Position numbers and translations under genes: made by a program
The notes under the pieces: generated by a model
What the model saw: only the letters and a program-made list of their open reading frames with translations
Databases searched by the model: none
What the model was told of the DNA's origin: nothing
Shown here: positions 23,372 to 31,748 of the stretch, in pieces
Layout: every line of letters begins with the position of its first letter
How positions within the stretch are numbered: the stretch's first letter is position 1
Assembly (NCBI RefSeq): GCF_000621445.1
Contig: NZ_KK211278.1
Span: 421,603-475,972 of the forward strand
Reading direction: 5' to 3'
Origin: Alkalihalobacillus bogoriensis ATCC BAA-922
GTDB lineage: Bacteria > Bacillota > Bacilli > Bacillales > Bacillaceae_F
Length of the DNA stretch: 54,370 bases

Positions 23372-24826
23372 AATAAGTGCTGCCACATTTTGTCCACTTA
23401 ACACAACCAGTGGTGAGCCCCCACCAGGATGTGTTGTGCCTCCTGTAAAATATAAATTTGCAATTTCCGTTGATTTATTTTGCGGACGAAAAAATGCTCC
23501 TTTAAATGAGTTGGAAGATGGACCATAAAGAGCCCCTTTATATGATAGAAAATCATTTGCAATTTGAGTTTGTGTTATTGTTTTCTCGTATACAATATGA
23601 GGTTTTAAGTCAAATCCAAATCTAGCAAGCTTTTTATAAATCGTTTCTTTATACTCATCTTCTGAAAAAGATGCTTCTTCACTAGATAAAGCGGGAGCAT
23701 TGACTAAAATAAATAAATTATCTCCATTTGGTGATTGAGCTTTTTCCGTATAAGAAGAATTACTAATATAAATAGTAGGATCCTTTGGCAATTGTGCTTG
23801 GTTAAATAATTGGTCGAATTCTTTTTTGTAATTCGAACTAAAAAAAACTTGGTGATGAATAAGGCCCTTAAGTCGTTTCCGTAATCCAACTAATAGAACG
23901 AATGCTGAAATGGAAGGGGAAATCGACGCAATTTTTTTATTCGAAAAGAAACGGCGATTTTCTTCTTTTACTAATGCAGGGTATGATTTCAAGATATCAC
24001 CATTTAAAATCATGATATCACCTGGAATAAATTCATCAAATTTTGTCATGACGCCAACAGCTTTTTTATTTTTGATTACAATTTCTTTTATACTGCAATT
24101 TGATTTTAATGTTACTCCTAGTTCTTGAGCACGCTTCACAAAACCATTAGCAATTTGTACGTTCCCCCCTTTGGTGAAATAAACGCCTTCGTTTAATTCA
24201 AGATGAGCAATCATCGCAAACGTTGCCGGAGCCAAATAGGGTGATGAGCCAATATAGGTGGCATACCGATTAAAAGATTGTTGTAAAAAAGGATGATGAA
24301 AATAAGTTTGGTGAAACTTGTCTAGCGATTGAAATGGTTTCACTTTTAAAAAAGCTTTCAGTAAAGACGGACGTGAAAAGCTTTTCCAGGATGTCGATGC
24401 TTGCCTAAGAAAATGGGTATTAGATGTTTGGTAAAATTGGCGCACCTTCTGTAAATATTTCGGGTATTGTTCTGCGCTATCATGACAATAATGTTCCATT
24501 TGCTCGATCATGTTTTTTTGACTAGTGGACATTGTAAAGGTTGACCTATCAAAAAAATGATTTTTCGTATGGGAAGAGAGTTTATGGAATTGAAAATAAT
24601 CGTCCGGATTTGCATGTGTTTGCAAAAGGACATCTTGGAAAACATGAGGCATCGTAATCGTATTCGGTCCAAAATCAAACCGATAAGTCTCAAAAGAAAA
24701 AGGTTTTAACTTTCCACCGAAATGGTTATTCTTTTCAAATAATGTAACATCATACCCTTTAAAAGCTAATGATATGGCAGCAGAAAGACCTCCTAAGCCA
24801 CCGCCAATGATGAGGACTGTTTTCAT
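23369..24826 (-). CDS. crtP: CrtP-like carotenoid oxidase (diaponeurosporene oxidase, CrtNb)
   Basis: This FAD-dependent enzyme probably oxidises a terminal methyl group of the C30 chain to the aldehyde or acid, giving a handle for glycosylation. Motifs are IIGGGLGGLSAAISLA, FEKNNHFGGKLKPF, FDFGPNTITMP, YIGSSPYLAPATFAM, GALYGPSSN and GGTTHPGGGSPLVVLSGQ. These last ones resemble S. aureus CrtP more than CrtN. The ATG at 24826 overlaps the upstream glycosyltransferase stop (ATGA). The length is 485 residues. It is the last gene of operon 2. No aldehyde dehydrogenase gene is in the cluster, so the second oxidation must come from elsewhere or from this enzyme. Confidence 0.82.
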   Translation of the reverse strand: MKTVLIIGGGLGGLSAAISLAFKGYDVTLFEKNNHFGGKLKPFSFETYRFDFGPNTITMPHVFQDVLLQTHANPDDYFQFHKLSSHTKNHFFDRSTFTMSTSQKNMIEQMEHYCHDSAEQYPKYLQKVRQFYQTSNTHFLRQASTSWKSFSRPSLLKAFLKVKPFQSLDKFHQTYFHHPFLQQSFNRYATYIGSSPYLAPATFAMIAHLELNEGVYFTKGGNVQIANGFVKRAQELGVTLKSNCSIKEIVIKNKKAVGVMTKFDEFIPGDIMILNGDILKSYPALVKEENRRFFSNKKIASISPSISAFVLLVGLRKRLKGLIHHQVFFSSNYKKEFDQLFNQAQLPKDPTIYISNSSYTEKAQSPNGDNLFILVNAPALSSEEASFSEDEYKETIYKKLARFGFDLKPHIVYEKTITQTQIANDFLSYKGALYGPSSNSFKGAFFRPQNKSTEIANLYFTGGTTHPGGGSPLVVLSGQNVAALI

Positions 24827-25926
24827 GAGTAATGTCTTCCTTTCCAAGTAAATCCTTTATGAGTAACATAAGCTATCATTGCATGTAAAAGTAAGATAAT
24901 GAGAAAAAGCGATGAAAATGGCATGAGAAAACTGAGCCAAAACGTTTGTTTTGTTTTCAAATCAACATAAGCACGAATCAACACGACGATACATAACGGA
25001 ACTAAGAATATATAAGAAGAAGTTAACACGCCGAAACTAGCTAAAAAGAGAGGACTAACAAAAAATAGAAAATACACAACAATGATGAAAGCTCCAAGGA
25101 GAAACGATCGACCGATCCCGTTGAAGATATTTTTCAAAAATCCTTCCCATACTTCTCTATTTGTTTCATACATATAACAAGATGCTGTTGTTGTCACATT
25201 TGCGAGTAAAACTGAAAACTGATTTTCTTTCATGTTTCTTGTTAATTGGACATCTTCCACAATCTGTTGTTTTACTTGTACATGCCCTCCAATATCTTCA
25301 TATGACTTACTATGAAAAAACATAAATGCACCATGTGCAGCAGAGAAAAGTGGAACTTTTGTTTGATTGGCTATCATTAATGGCAAATGAAAAAACACAA
25401 TAAAATGCTGCATAGGGACGAGAAGTTGGCTGAGAAATGATGATGTCGGAAAATGAGGAAATCCTGTAATTAACCGACATTTTCGTTGTTCCATTGTTGA
25501 AACACATCTTTCGATTGCTCGTTGATGAAGCCGAACATCAGCATCAATAAAAAAATAGTACTCCCCAGTCGCCTTTTTGCTTAGTTGATGGCAAGCATAA
25601 GATTTCCCGATCCAACCTGGAGGTAATGGCTCCCCTTTTATTAGTTGTATCTGTTTTATGGTTTTTCGCTTTTCTTCAATAAGCGCAACGGTTTTGTCTG
25701 TTGAATGGTCATCAAGTAAAATGATTTCTACATTTGAATATGTAAGCTTATCAATTGAGTCGAGTAGCCCTTTGATATTTCTTTCCTCATTCCGCAATGG
25801 AATAAGGAGAGAAACTCGAGGGTGAGGTTGTGCGATGTTTTCTTCTTTAAGGGTAGGGAGAAAAAGCGAGTTGAAAATAACCCAGACGAAAAAGAAACAT
25901 AAAACGATAATAAAAACATCAATCAT
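24823..25926 (-). CDS. crtQ: Family 2 glycosyltransferase, CrtQ-like
   Basis: This membrane-bound transferase of 367 residues probably attaches a sugar to the carboxylated C30 carotenoid, as CrtQ does in staphyloxanthin synthesis. One N-terminal helix precedes the GT-A domain: SLLIPLRNEERNI, ILLDDHSTDKT, FFIDADVRL (the DxD metal site) and QIVEDVQLTR. Three or four C-terminal membrane helices follow and the chain ends in FTWKGRHYS. It overlaps neighbours on both sides by four bases, so it is tightly coupled. The sugar and acceptor are inferred from context. Confidence 0.85.
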   Translation of the reverse strand: MIDVFIIVLCFFFVWVIFNSLFLPTLKEENIAQPHPRVSLLIPLRNEERNIKGLLDSIDKLTYSNVEIILLDDHSTDKTVALIEEKRKTIKQIQLIKGEPLPPGWIGKSYACHQLSKKATGEYYFFIDADVRLHQRAIERCVSTMEQRKCRLITGFPHFPTSSFLSQLLVPMQHFIVFFHLPLMIANQTKVPLFSAAHGAFMFFHSKSYEDIGGHVQVKQQIVEDVQLTRNMKENQFSVLLANVTTTASCYMYETNREVWEGFLKNIFNGIGRSFLLGAFIIVVYFLFFVSPLFLASFGVLTSSYIFLVPLCIVVLIRAYVDLKTKQTFWLSFLMPFSSLFLIILLLHAMIAYVTHKGFTWKGRHYS

Positions 25927-26633
25927 ACTTTTTTCTCCTTAAATAAACATTCTTTTAGAGAAGGATAGCCTCCAAGCAACATATCATAATGAGAAGTTGC
26001 TTCATGAATAATGGATAGCCTTTGATTATTTAATTGACATGTGATAACTTTTTCAAACCATGAGGTCATCTCTTTTACTGACATGTTTTTTAAATGACGA
26101 GAATGAAGAGGGGACCCGATATAAATATAAACATTTGGTTTACGGTTACGGCCAAAAGAATAATAAAATGTAATCGGAATCATTTGCACGTCTTGTTTAA
26201 AAGCAAGATGGGCTGCTCCTTTTTTAAACAACAGTGGTCTTTTCTCTAAGTGTTGTTCTTCCCCTTGTGGGAACATCCATAACGTTTTTCTGTTTTGTAG
26301 CAATGTTGTAGCATAAGTTAATGATTCTTTTAAATGGTGTAATGACTCGAGTGAAATAGAAAAGGCCCCTAGCTTTCTAAAAAAAGAATATCGCTGTAAG
26401 CCAGCTTCACTCATCATGACATAATGGTCACCATTCAACACGGTTTTTGTTAAATGAAAGGAGAGTAAACCATCCCACCAACTACTGTGGTTAACAAGGA
26501 TTAACGAAGCGTTTGTAAGTGAAATTGGTTCATGTTGATAAAGATAAATTTTATGAAAAGATTTTCTTAATAAATGCAAATTATAAACATGAAACAATGT
26601 GGAAAACATCCGAGACTTTTTCGCTTTTAACAT
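25923..26633 (-). CDS. PlsC-type acyltransferase of the carotenoid operon
   Basis: This 236-residue protein of the lysophosphatidate acyltransferase superfamily has the catalytic motif NHSSWWD (H-x4-D) near residue 48 and an FPQGEE motif (normally FPEGT) near residue 118. In this operon it probably adds a fatty acid to the glycosylated carotenoid, the role of CrtO in S. aureus, although CrtO belongs to a different-looking family. The FPQG instead of FPEG variant is common in this subgroup as I recall it, but I am not certain. It overlaps both neighbouring genes. Confidence 0.8.
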   Translation of the reverse strand: MLKAKKSRMFSTLFHVYNLHLLRKSFHKIYLYQHEPISLTNASLILVNHSSWWDGLLSFHLTKTVLNGDHYVMMSEAGLQRYSFFRKLGAFSISLESLHHLKESLTYATTLLQNRKTLWMFPQGEEQHLEKRPLLFKKGAAHLAFKQDVQMIPITFYYSFGRNRKPNVYIYIGSPLHSRHLKNMSVKEMTSWFEKVITCQLNNQRLSIIHEATSHYDMLLGGYPSLKECLFKEKKV

Positions 26634-27403
26634 ACGCTTTTCTTCCTTACACTATAGAAATATAAAACTAGTAATAATGAAGTACAAACAAAAGACAAGC
26701 CGACGGCGAACCAAAGCGTTGCAACTGCAGCAATCGTCATAAACATGATGACCATAAGAGCATATAAAAGAACCATCCTAGAAGCCCATGCATGAGAACA
26801 AATCGGACGATGAAAAACGAGAAATACAAGGATGATATGTAAGAATAGAGAGATGATAAACCAGTCAACGAAATTCGTTATAGGGATGCCGTAGTATAGA
26901 CCTGTCCCATCCCATTCCCAATATTGTTTTACCTTGTAAGCAACGGGGTCTAAGATTAAATCCATTACGACAGCAGCAACAGGTGATATGATGAGATATA
27001 GTGCTATTTGTTTCCATTTTTGAGTAAACAGGTGTTGGCTAATGGTTTTACCAATCACATGCGTTGTTGCAATTACCATCAACCACGCAAAGCCAATAGT
27101 TATAGGAACATCGATGATTTTCGGACCGAAATCAGCATTGTAAAAATAATGTCCAAACAAAATGCCATATGTAACTCCAACCCATTCGGCAAATATCGTT
27201 CCTGTTACTACAACAAAGCTTATAAGCAATCCAATGAAATAGCCGTATGATGTAACAAAGAAAATGGCACCTAACAATCCTGTTAACAATAAAAAGACAG
27301 TGTTGGCCCATTCTAACCATGGCGGCAGAAGGTCAAACGTTAGTAAAATAAGTCCACAACTATACCAAAAGATAAAAAAGCGAAAAATCAATTGACTAAA
27401 CAT
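26627..27403 (-). CDS. Carotenoid biosynthesis membrane protein (PF04240, CruF-related)
   Basis: This 258-residue integral membrane protein has about seven or eight helices. It carries the family pattern FAEWVGVTYGILFGHYFYN and LDPVAYKVKQYWEWDGTGLYYGIPITNFVDWF, with conserved charged residues (E, H, D, W) inside membrane segments. The family includes the carotenoid 1,2-hydratases CruF of Deinococcus and haloarchaea. Its presence as first gene of a C30 operon suggests a hydration or other end-group change, yet the same operon oxidises and glycosylates ends. The exact reaction is unknown here. The promoter region holds two TTGTAYAAT-type 11-bp repeats. Confidence 0.85.
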   Translation of the reverse strand: MFSQLIFRFFIFWYSCGLILLTFDLLPPWLEWANTVFLLLTGLLGAIFFVTSYGYFIGLLISFVVVTGTIFAEWVGVTYGILFGHYFYNADFGPKIIDVPITIGFAWLMVIATTHVIGKTISQHLFTQKWKQIALYLIISPVAAVVMDLILDPVAYKVKQYWEWDGTGLYYGIPITNFVDWFIISLFLHIILVFLVFHRPICSHAWASRMVLLYALMVIMFMTIAAVATLWFAVGLSFVCTSLLLVLYFYSVRKKSVC

Positions 27404-27426
27404 AGCTCACCACCGTTAAATAACTT

Positions 27427-27448
27427 TTGTATAATGATTGTACAATAA
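27427..27448. promoter_or_regulatory. Tandem 11-bp repeats between carotenoid operon 2 and the SDR gene
   Basis: TTGTATAATGA (27427-27437) and TTGTACAATAA (27438-27448) are direct repeats closely related to those at 19312-19344; a weaker unit may precede (27416-27426). They lie in the 67-bp space between the divergent operon 2 and SDR gene and could control both. Confidence 0.6.
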
Positions 27449-27470
27449 AAATAGAAAGGATGAAACGGAT

Positions 27471-28214
27471 ATGTTTGAAAAAATGGTTGTAATGGTCACA
27501 GGGGGAGCACAAGGAATCGGAAAAAGTATTGCAGAGCATTATTGTCAACAAGGAGCTCGTGTTGTGATTACAGATATGAATAAAGAAAAAGGGGAGAGTA
27601 CTGCGACTGAGCTTTTAGTAAATAAAGGGACGTGCACATTTTATCCGCTCGATGTTCGAGAGCCTTCTGAGATTGTTACGGTCATGAAAACAATTGAAGA
27701 TGACTTTGGTCAATTGGATATTCTTATTAATAATGCTGCTATAAATAAGTGGAAATCTCCGTATGAATTAGATATAGATGAGTGGGATAATGTGTTAAAA
27801 ACAAATATAACCGGCCCATTTCTTTGTTCTAGAGAAGCGGCAAAACTAATGAAGAAAAGAAAGAAAGGTTCAATTGTTAATATTGCCTCAACACGAGCAC
27901 TTATGTCAGAACCTCATTCTGAAGCATATGCAGCTTCAAAAGGGGGATTGCTAGCTTTAACGCATGCATTAAGTGCGTCTTTTCAAGAGGATGGGATCCA
28001 AGTGAATGCGATAAGCCCAGGATGGATCGAAACAGGAGCATATGAACAAGTACGGGAAGTTGACCACATGCAGCACTTTTCAAATCGAGTCGGACTGCCA
28101 AAAGATATAGCTAATGCATGTTTATTTTTAACACATCCAGAAAATCGGTTTGTTAATGGAGAAAATATCGTTATTGATGGAGGGATGACAAGAAAGATGA
28201 TATATGAGGAATAA
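27471..28214 (+). CDS. Short-chain dehydrogenase/reductase
   Basis: This 247-residue classical SDR has TGGAQGIG for the cofactor, NNAA, a catalytic Ser in NIASTRAL and YAASK. The C-terminus (NPENRFVNGENIVIDGGMT) is the family ending. GAAAGGATG precedes the ATG at 27471; the longer frame from 27438 starts inside the operator repeats. The substrate is unknown. The shared control region with the carotenoid operon makes a link to pigment or redox metabolism possible but not shown. Confidence 0.88.
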   Translation: MFEKMVVMVTGGAQGIGKSIAEHYCQQGARVVITDMNKEKGESTATELLVNKGTCTFYPLDVREPSEIVTVMKTIEDDFGQLDILINNAAINKWKSPYELDIDEWDNVLKTNITGPFLCSREAAKLMKKRKKGSIVNIASTRALMSEPHSEAYAASKGGLLALTHALSASFQEDGIQVNAISPGWIETGAYEQVREVDHMQHFSNRVGLPKDIANACLFLTHPENRFVNGENIVIDGGMTRKMIYEE

Positions 28215-28250
28215 AGAGGAAGGACATTAATTGTCCTCCTTCTCCTCTTT
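28208..28250. terminator. Bidirectional terminator between convergent genes
   Basis: The imperfect stem AAAGAGGAAGGACA / TGTCCTCCTTCTCCTCTTT overlaps the last codons of both genes. Confidence 0.6.
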
Positions 28251-28793
28251 ATTAAAGTTTTTATCTATAAATTCTTGTTCTTCTTCGGCTGTTAAAAGAC
28301 CGACTGCTTTTCCAATCGTACCACCTTGAAGTTCCCACACACTATTATGGTCTTTATCTGCTTTGGAAAAATCACCATTTTTCCATCTTACTAAAATATC
28401 GTTATATAATTCATAATGGGTGTATTTATCTTTATTATGTTCAACAACTTCTAGCAATCTTTCAATTCTTTCTTGTGTTATTTGTAGGTTATTCCATTTG
28501 TGTTCTGCTCTTACTTTTTGATGTGACATATAGTGGATTTTCTTTTGAACGTCATCTTCAGTCATGGAAAACGGGAAAAGCTCCTCTACATCATCGGATG
28601 GAACAACATGGACTACAACTGGAATGTCAGCGTCTAGTTCAGATTCATCAACTTCCTCTTCTCCTATTTCCAAATCGTCATTCACAGGTGAGCTTTTGAG
28701 GGAATGAAGAAATTGATAGGAAAAATAACCAATAACAACGATAGAAATAACAGCAACAATGGCGGCGAACTTAATCAGTTTATTGTTTTTCAC
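28227..28793 (-). CDS. Membrane-anchored protein, DUF6241-like
   Basis: This 188-residue protein has one N-terminal membrane helix (IKFAAIVAVISIVVIGYFSYQF) and an acidic extracytoplasmic linker (EIGEEEVDESELDADI). The helical domain contains MTEDDVQKKIHYMSHQKV and DKDHNSVWELQGGTIGKAVG. That last stretch is what I remember from proteins filed under DUF6241, but the number is from memory. The function is unknown. AGGAGGTCTATG-like spacing precedes the start. Confidence 0.7.
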   Translation of the reverse strand: MKNNKLIKFAAIVAVISIVVIGYFSYQFLHSLKSSPVNDDLEIGEEEVDESELDADIPVVVHVVPSDDVEELFPFSMTEDDVQKKIHYMSHQKVRAEHKWNNLQITQERIERLLEVVEHNKDKYTHYELYNDILVRWKNGDFSKADKDHNSVWELQGGTIGKAVGLLTAEEEQEFIDKNFNKEEKEDN

Positions 28794-28964
28794 ATAGACC
28801 TCCTACAATTTTTACAATATGGCAGCTAACATTCTACTAATATATTGTAATTTAGGAAAATATGGGTGTAAAGAGGGAATCACTTTATGGTATAGTTTAA
28901 TAAACTTTCACTTCGTTCCATCATAAGGTAAACGGAAGTAGATATAATAAAAAGGAGAAATTAC

Positions 28965-30539
28965 ATGTTACATATTGTAAAAACACACAAATACGTAGTT
29001 ATCATTGCAATAATCGCCCTTTTCGTAAACATTGGATTGTTCTTCATTCCAGGGGACGGAAAACATTACTCTTATCCAGAAATGGACAGGGCTGAGGTAA
29101 AAGATATGGTAGATCATTTCTTAGATGAAATGAATGTAACCGGTAGTACTACTTTTATGGTGGAATCATCGAATGCAGACATTCGCTTAAGTAAATATTT
29201 AGAAAACGAAGTATCGAAAGAAGAGTTTGAAACAATTAAGGATAACATTCCTTTATATACGATGGCTGTTCATATCGGGGAAGGACGTTCTGTCCACATT
29301 GATCCCGTTGCAAAACAGATAGTAGGAACAAACAGTTTCGCTTTTCCAATTTTGGATGGAGATGTGGAGGCTTTTGTTCAAGATTTTTTTAATGCTGAAT
29401 ATACGTTACTTGAATCTGAACGTTTTGTACCTGACCAATTAAAACTTGACGCAGGATTTTTAAGTCTCTTTACTGATCATACGCGCTATACTTTTGAAGG
29501 TCTATTTCAACTTGGAGAATTACAAGATATTGTGACGGTTGAAGTCGGTACCGATGTAAACGGAACGATGAACATATTAGGTGTGATGCAATCGGCAGAA
29601 GTATCGCCACAGTATATGGCTATTGATAAACCTGGAGACTCTTTGATTGACATTTTATTGCAATTAGCGATTGTTGTTTTAATTATTGGAGGGATTGGCA
29701 TTGCCGTGTTCGTTCATTTTATCGTTCGAGCATGCCAGAAAAAGGTTGCTTTTTGGTTGCCATTAGGGATTACTTTCTATTTAATGGCATTTAGTATGGT
29801 GTTCTCGTATGTGTACATGGGGAATTTAGGATGGCTGTCTTTAATCGATTCCCTTATTACTTCTGTTCTTGTCTTGTTTATATTAATGATTACTATTCCA
29901 AAAGACACGGCAGATTTACAGAAACGTCCACTGAAACAAAAAGCTTCTTTAATTTTAGATAAAATGAAAATGCCAATTGTCATTGGGTTATGTTTTGCGG
30001 TCATCATGAAGCCAATTGCTGATTTGTTTTTCTGGGTTGGTTCGATGTTTGCAGATACTTGGTTTTCACCGGTTACATTTTATGAAATTTACTTAGTAGA
30101 AAATATATGGCTTTTGCCTTTCTTTGCTTTATCGATTGGGATTACGGCTGCGATTATGGAAGAAACGGTATTTCGCCGCTATTTAGCATCAGTCATGGAC
30201 AAAATCCATCCGATTTTTGCCGTTCTTGTTTCTTCCTTTTTATGGGCCGTATTGCATCTTGGCTATGATGTATTTCCTTGGTACTTACGGATTATCGAAT
30301 TAACGCTAATCATTGGTCCAGTTTTATATTGGATTTACAAACGGTATGGTTTCTTAACTGCAATTTATTGTCATTATTTTTATAATAGCTTACTTACATC
30401 TGTAGGTTTACTGTATTTTAAAGTTGATGTAGCAATTGTTGCCATTTTGCTTACCCTTTCTCCATTGTTACTTGTGTTGATAAGAACAAACAAATCTAAT
30501 ATTGGAATGACCCGCGAAGAAAAACAAGAGGCGATATAA
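28965..30539 (+). CDS. CPBP-family intramembrane metalloprotease with extracellular domain
   Basis: This 524-residue protein has an N-terminal helix, about 190 residues of extracytoplasmic domain, then seven or eight membrane helices. The C-terminal CPBP/ABI domain has all three motifs: EETVFRR (EExxxR), FLWAVLH (FxxxH) and HYFYNSL (HxxxN), so it should be an active glutamic-type intramembrane peptidase related to Rce1. The large N-terminal sensor-like domain is unusual against the typical 200-300 residue members. AAAAGGAG precedes the ATG. Substrate unknown. Confidence 0.87.
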   Translation: MLHIVKTHKYVVIIAIIALFVNIGLFFIPGDGKHYSYPEMDRAEVKDMVDHFLDEMNVTGSTTFMVESSNADIRLSKYLENEVSKEEFETIKDNIPLYTMAVHIGEGRSVHIDPVAKQIVGTNSFAFPILDGDVEAFVQDFFNAEYTLLESERFVPDQLKLDAGFLSLFTDHTRYTFEGLFQLGELQDIVTVEVGTDVNGTMNILGVMQSAEVSPQYMAIDKPGDSLIDILLQLAIVVLIIGGIGIAVFVHFIVRACQKKVAFWLPLGITFYLMAFSMVFSYVYMGNLGWLSLIDSLITSVLVLFILMITIPKDTADLQKRPLKQKASLILDKMKMPIVIGLCFAVIMKPIADLFFWVGSMFADTWFSPVTFYEIYLVENIWLLPFFALSIGITAAIMEETVFRRYLASVMDKIHPIFAVLVSSFLWAVLHLGYDVFPWYLRIIELTLIIGPVLYWIYKRYGFLTAIYCHYFYNSLLTSVGLLYFKVDVAIVAILLTLSPLLLVLIRTNKSNIGMTREEKQEAI

Positions 30540-30633
30540 ATCCATTGGAAATAATTTAACAATAGAGTTTGAGAATCATACTGGAAATTCCCGTCTTTAT
30601 GCCGATGAAATAAGTAGAATAAAAATATTGGGG

Positions 30634-31623
30634 ATGACTGAATTGAAACAAGTTCGTTGGGGGATAATCGGTTGTGGTGCTGTCACGGAAAAGAAAAGTG
30701 GACCAGGCTTTCAAAAAGCAAACCATTCATCACTTGTTGCCGTCATGAGGAGAAATGGAAAATTAGCAGAAGATTATGCGAAGCGTCATCATGTACCAAA
30801 ATGGTATGATGACGCCAAACAACTTATAGCTGATGAGGAAGTGGATGCGATTTATATTGCGACTCCACCAGCTCATCACTTAGAGTATGTGGAGGAAGCA
30901 GCGAAAGTAGGCAAACCAGTTTATGTGGAAAAACCAATGGCTCGTTCGTTTAAAGAATGTGAAATGATGATTGAAGTTTGTGAAGAGGCGAATATCCCGT
31001 TATTTGTCGCATATTATCGGCGAAGTTTACCTCGATTCCGAAAAATAAAGGACATCATTGATAGTGGGGTTATTGGTGATATCAATTTTGTTTCTTCTAT
31101 TCAGTACCGCCCAGCAACTGAAGAGGAAAAAAACAAGGATAACCCACCATGGCGTGTCATCCCAGATATAGCTGGGGGAGGACTTTTTTTTGATTTAGCT
31201 AGTCATACATTAGATGTTCTTGATTTTCTACTCGGACCAATTGAACAAGCAACAGGCTTTGCCTCAAACCAAAAAAGGCTTTATGAAGCTGAAGATATTG
31301 TATCTGGAACGTATAATTTCACTTCTGGAGCCCATGGCATTGGCACATGGTGTTTTTCTACTTTCGGGCATATGGATAATAATGAGATTGTCGGGACGAA
31401 AGGGAAACTTGTTTTCTCCACGTTTGGACATGAACCGATTAAACTAGTGACAGACCGCTATGAGGAAGAATGGACTTTTGAGCGCCCTGAGCATATTCAA
31501 CAACCACATATTCAATCTATTGTTGATGAATTGCTAGGTCATGGAAAGTGCCCAAGTCATGGAAAATCGGCAGCTAGAACAAACTGGGTAATGGATCAAC
31601 TAGTAAAAACGTACTATAAATAA
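30634..31623 (+). CDS. Gfo/Idh/MocA-family oxidoreductase
   Basis: This NAD(P)-dependent sugar or polyol dehydrogenase-like protein has the Rossmann motif WGIIGCGAVTEKKSGP at the N-terminus, the signature EKPMARSFKEC with its catalytic Lys near residue 100, and the alpha/beta domain with GGGLFFDLASHTLD carrying the usual His/Asp. The length is 329 residues. The start is uncertain: ATG 30634 lies directly on a GGGG, while TTG 30643 has GGGGATG at a better distance. A terminator follows at 31626-31655. Confidence 0.88.
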   Translation: MTELKQVRWGIIGCGAVTEKKSGPGFQKANHSSLVAVMRRNGKLAEDYAKRHHVPKWYDDAKQLIADEEVDAIYIATPPAHHLEYVEEAAKVGKPVYVEKPMARSFKECEMMIEVCEEANIPLFVAYYRRSLPRFRKIKDIIDSGVIGDINFVSSIQYRPATEEEKNKDNPPWRVIPDIAGGGLFFDLASHTLDVLDFLLGPIEQATGFASNQKRLYEAEDIVSGTYNFTSGAHGIGTWCFSTFGHMDNNEIVGTKGKLVFSTFGHEPIKLVTDRYEEEWTFERPEHIQQPHIQSIVDELLGHGKCPSHGKSAARTNWVMDQLVKTYYK

Positions 31624-31625
31624 TG

Positions 31626-31655
31626 AAAAGGCAGTGGTGGATGCTGTCTTTTTTT
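31626..31655 (+). terminator. Terminator after Gfo/Idh/MocA gene
   Basis: AAAAGGCAG / CTGTCTTTTTTT with one G-T pair. Confidence 0.7.
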
Positions 31656-31748
31656 GTAGAATTATAGTAGAAAATTAAGAAAATGTCTTTAAAAATAAAT
31701 AAAAAAATATATAATGAAAGAAATGACAGTAAACGGAGACGTGAATTT

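Noticed and set aside
31683-31748. N-terminal extension of the PAS-GGDEF-EAL protein
   Set aside because: It has no ribosome site before 31683 and a low-complexity Lys/Asn sequence; GGAG before 31749 supports the shorter form.
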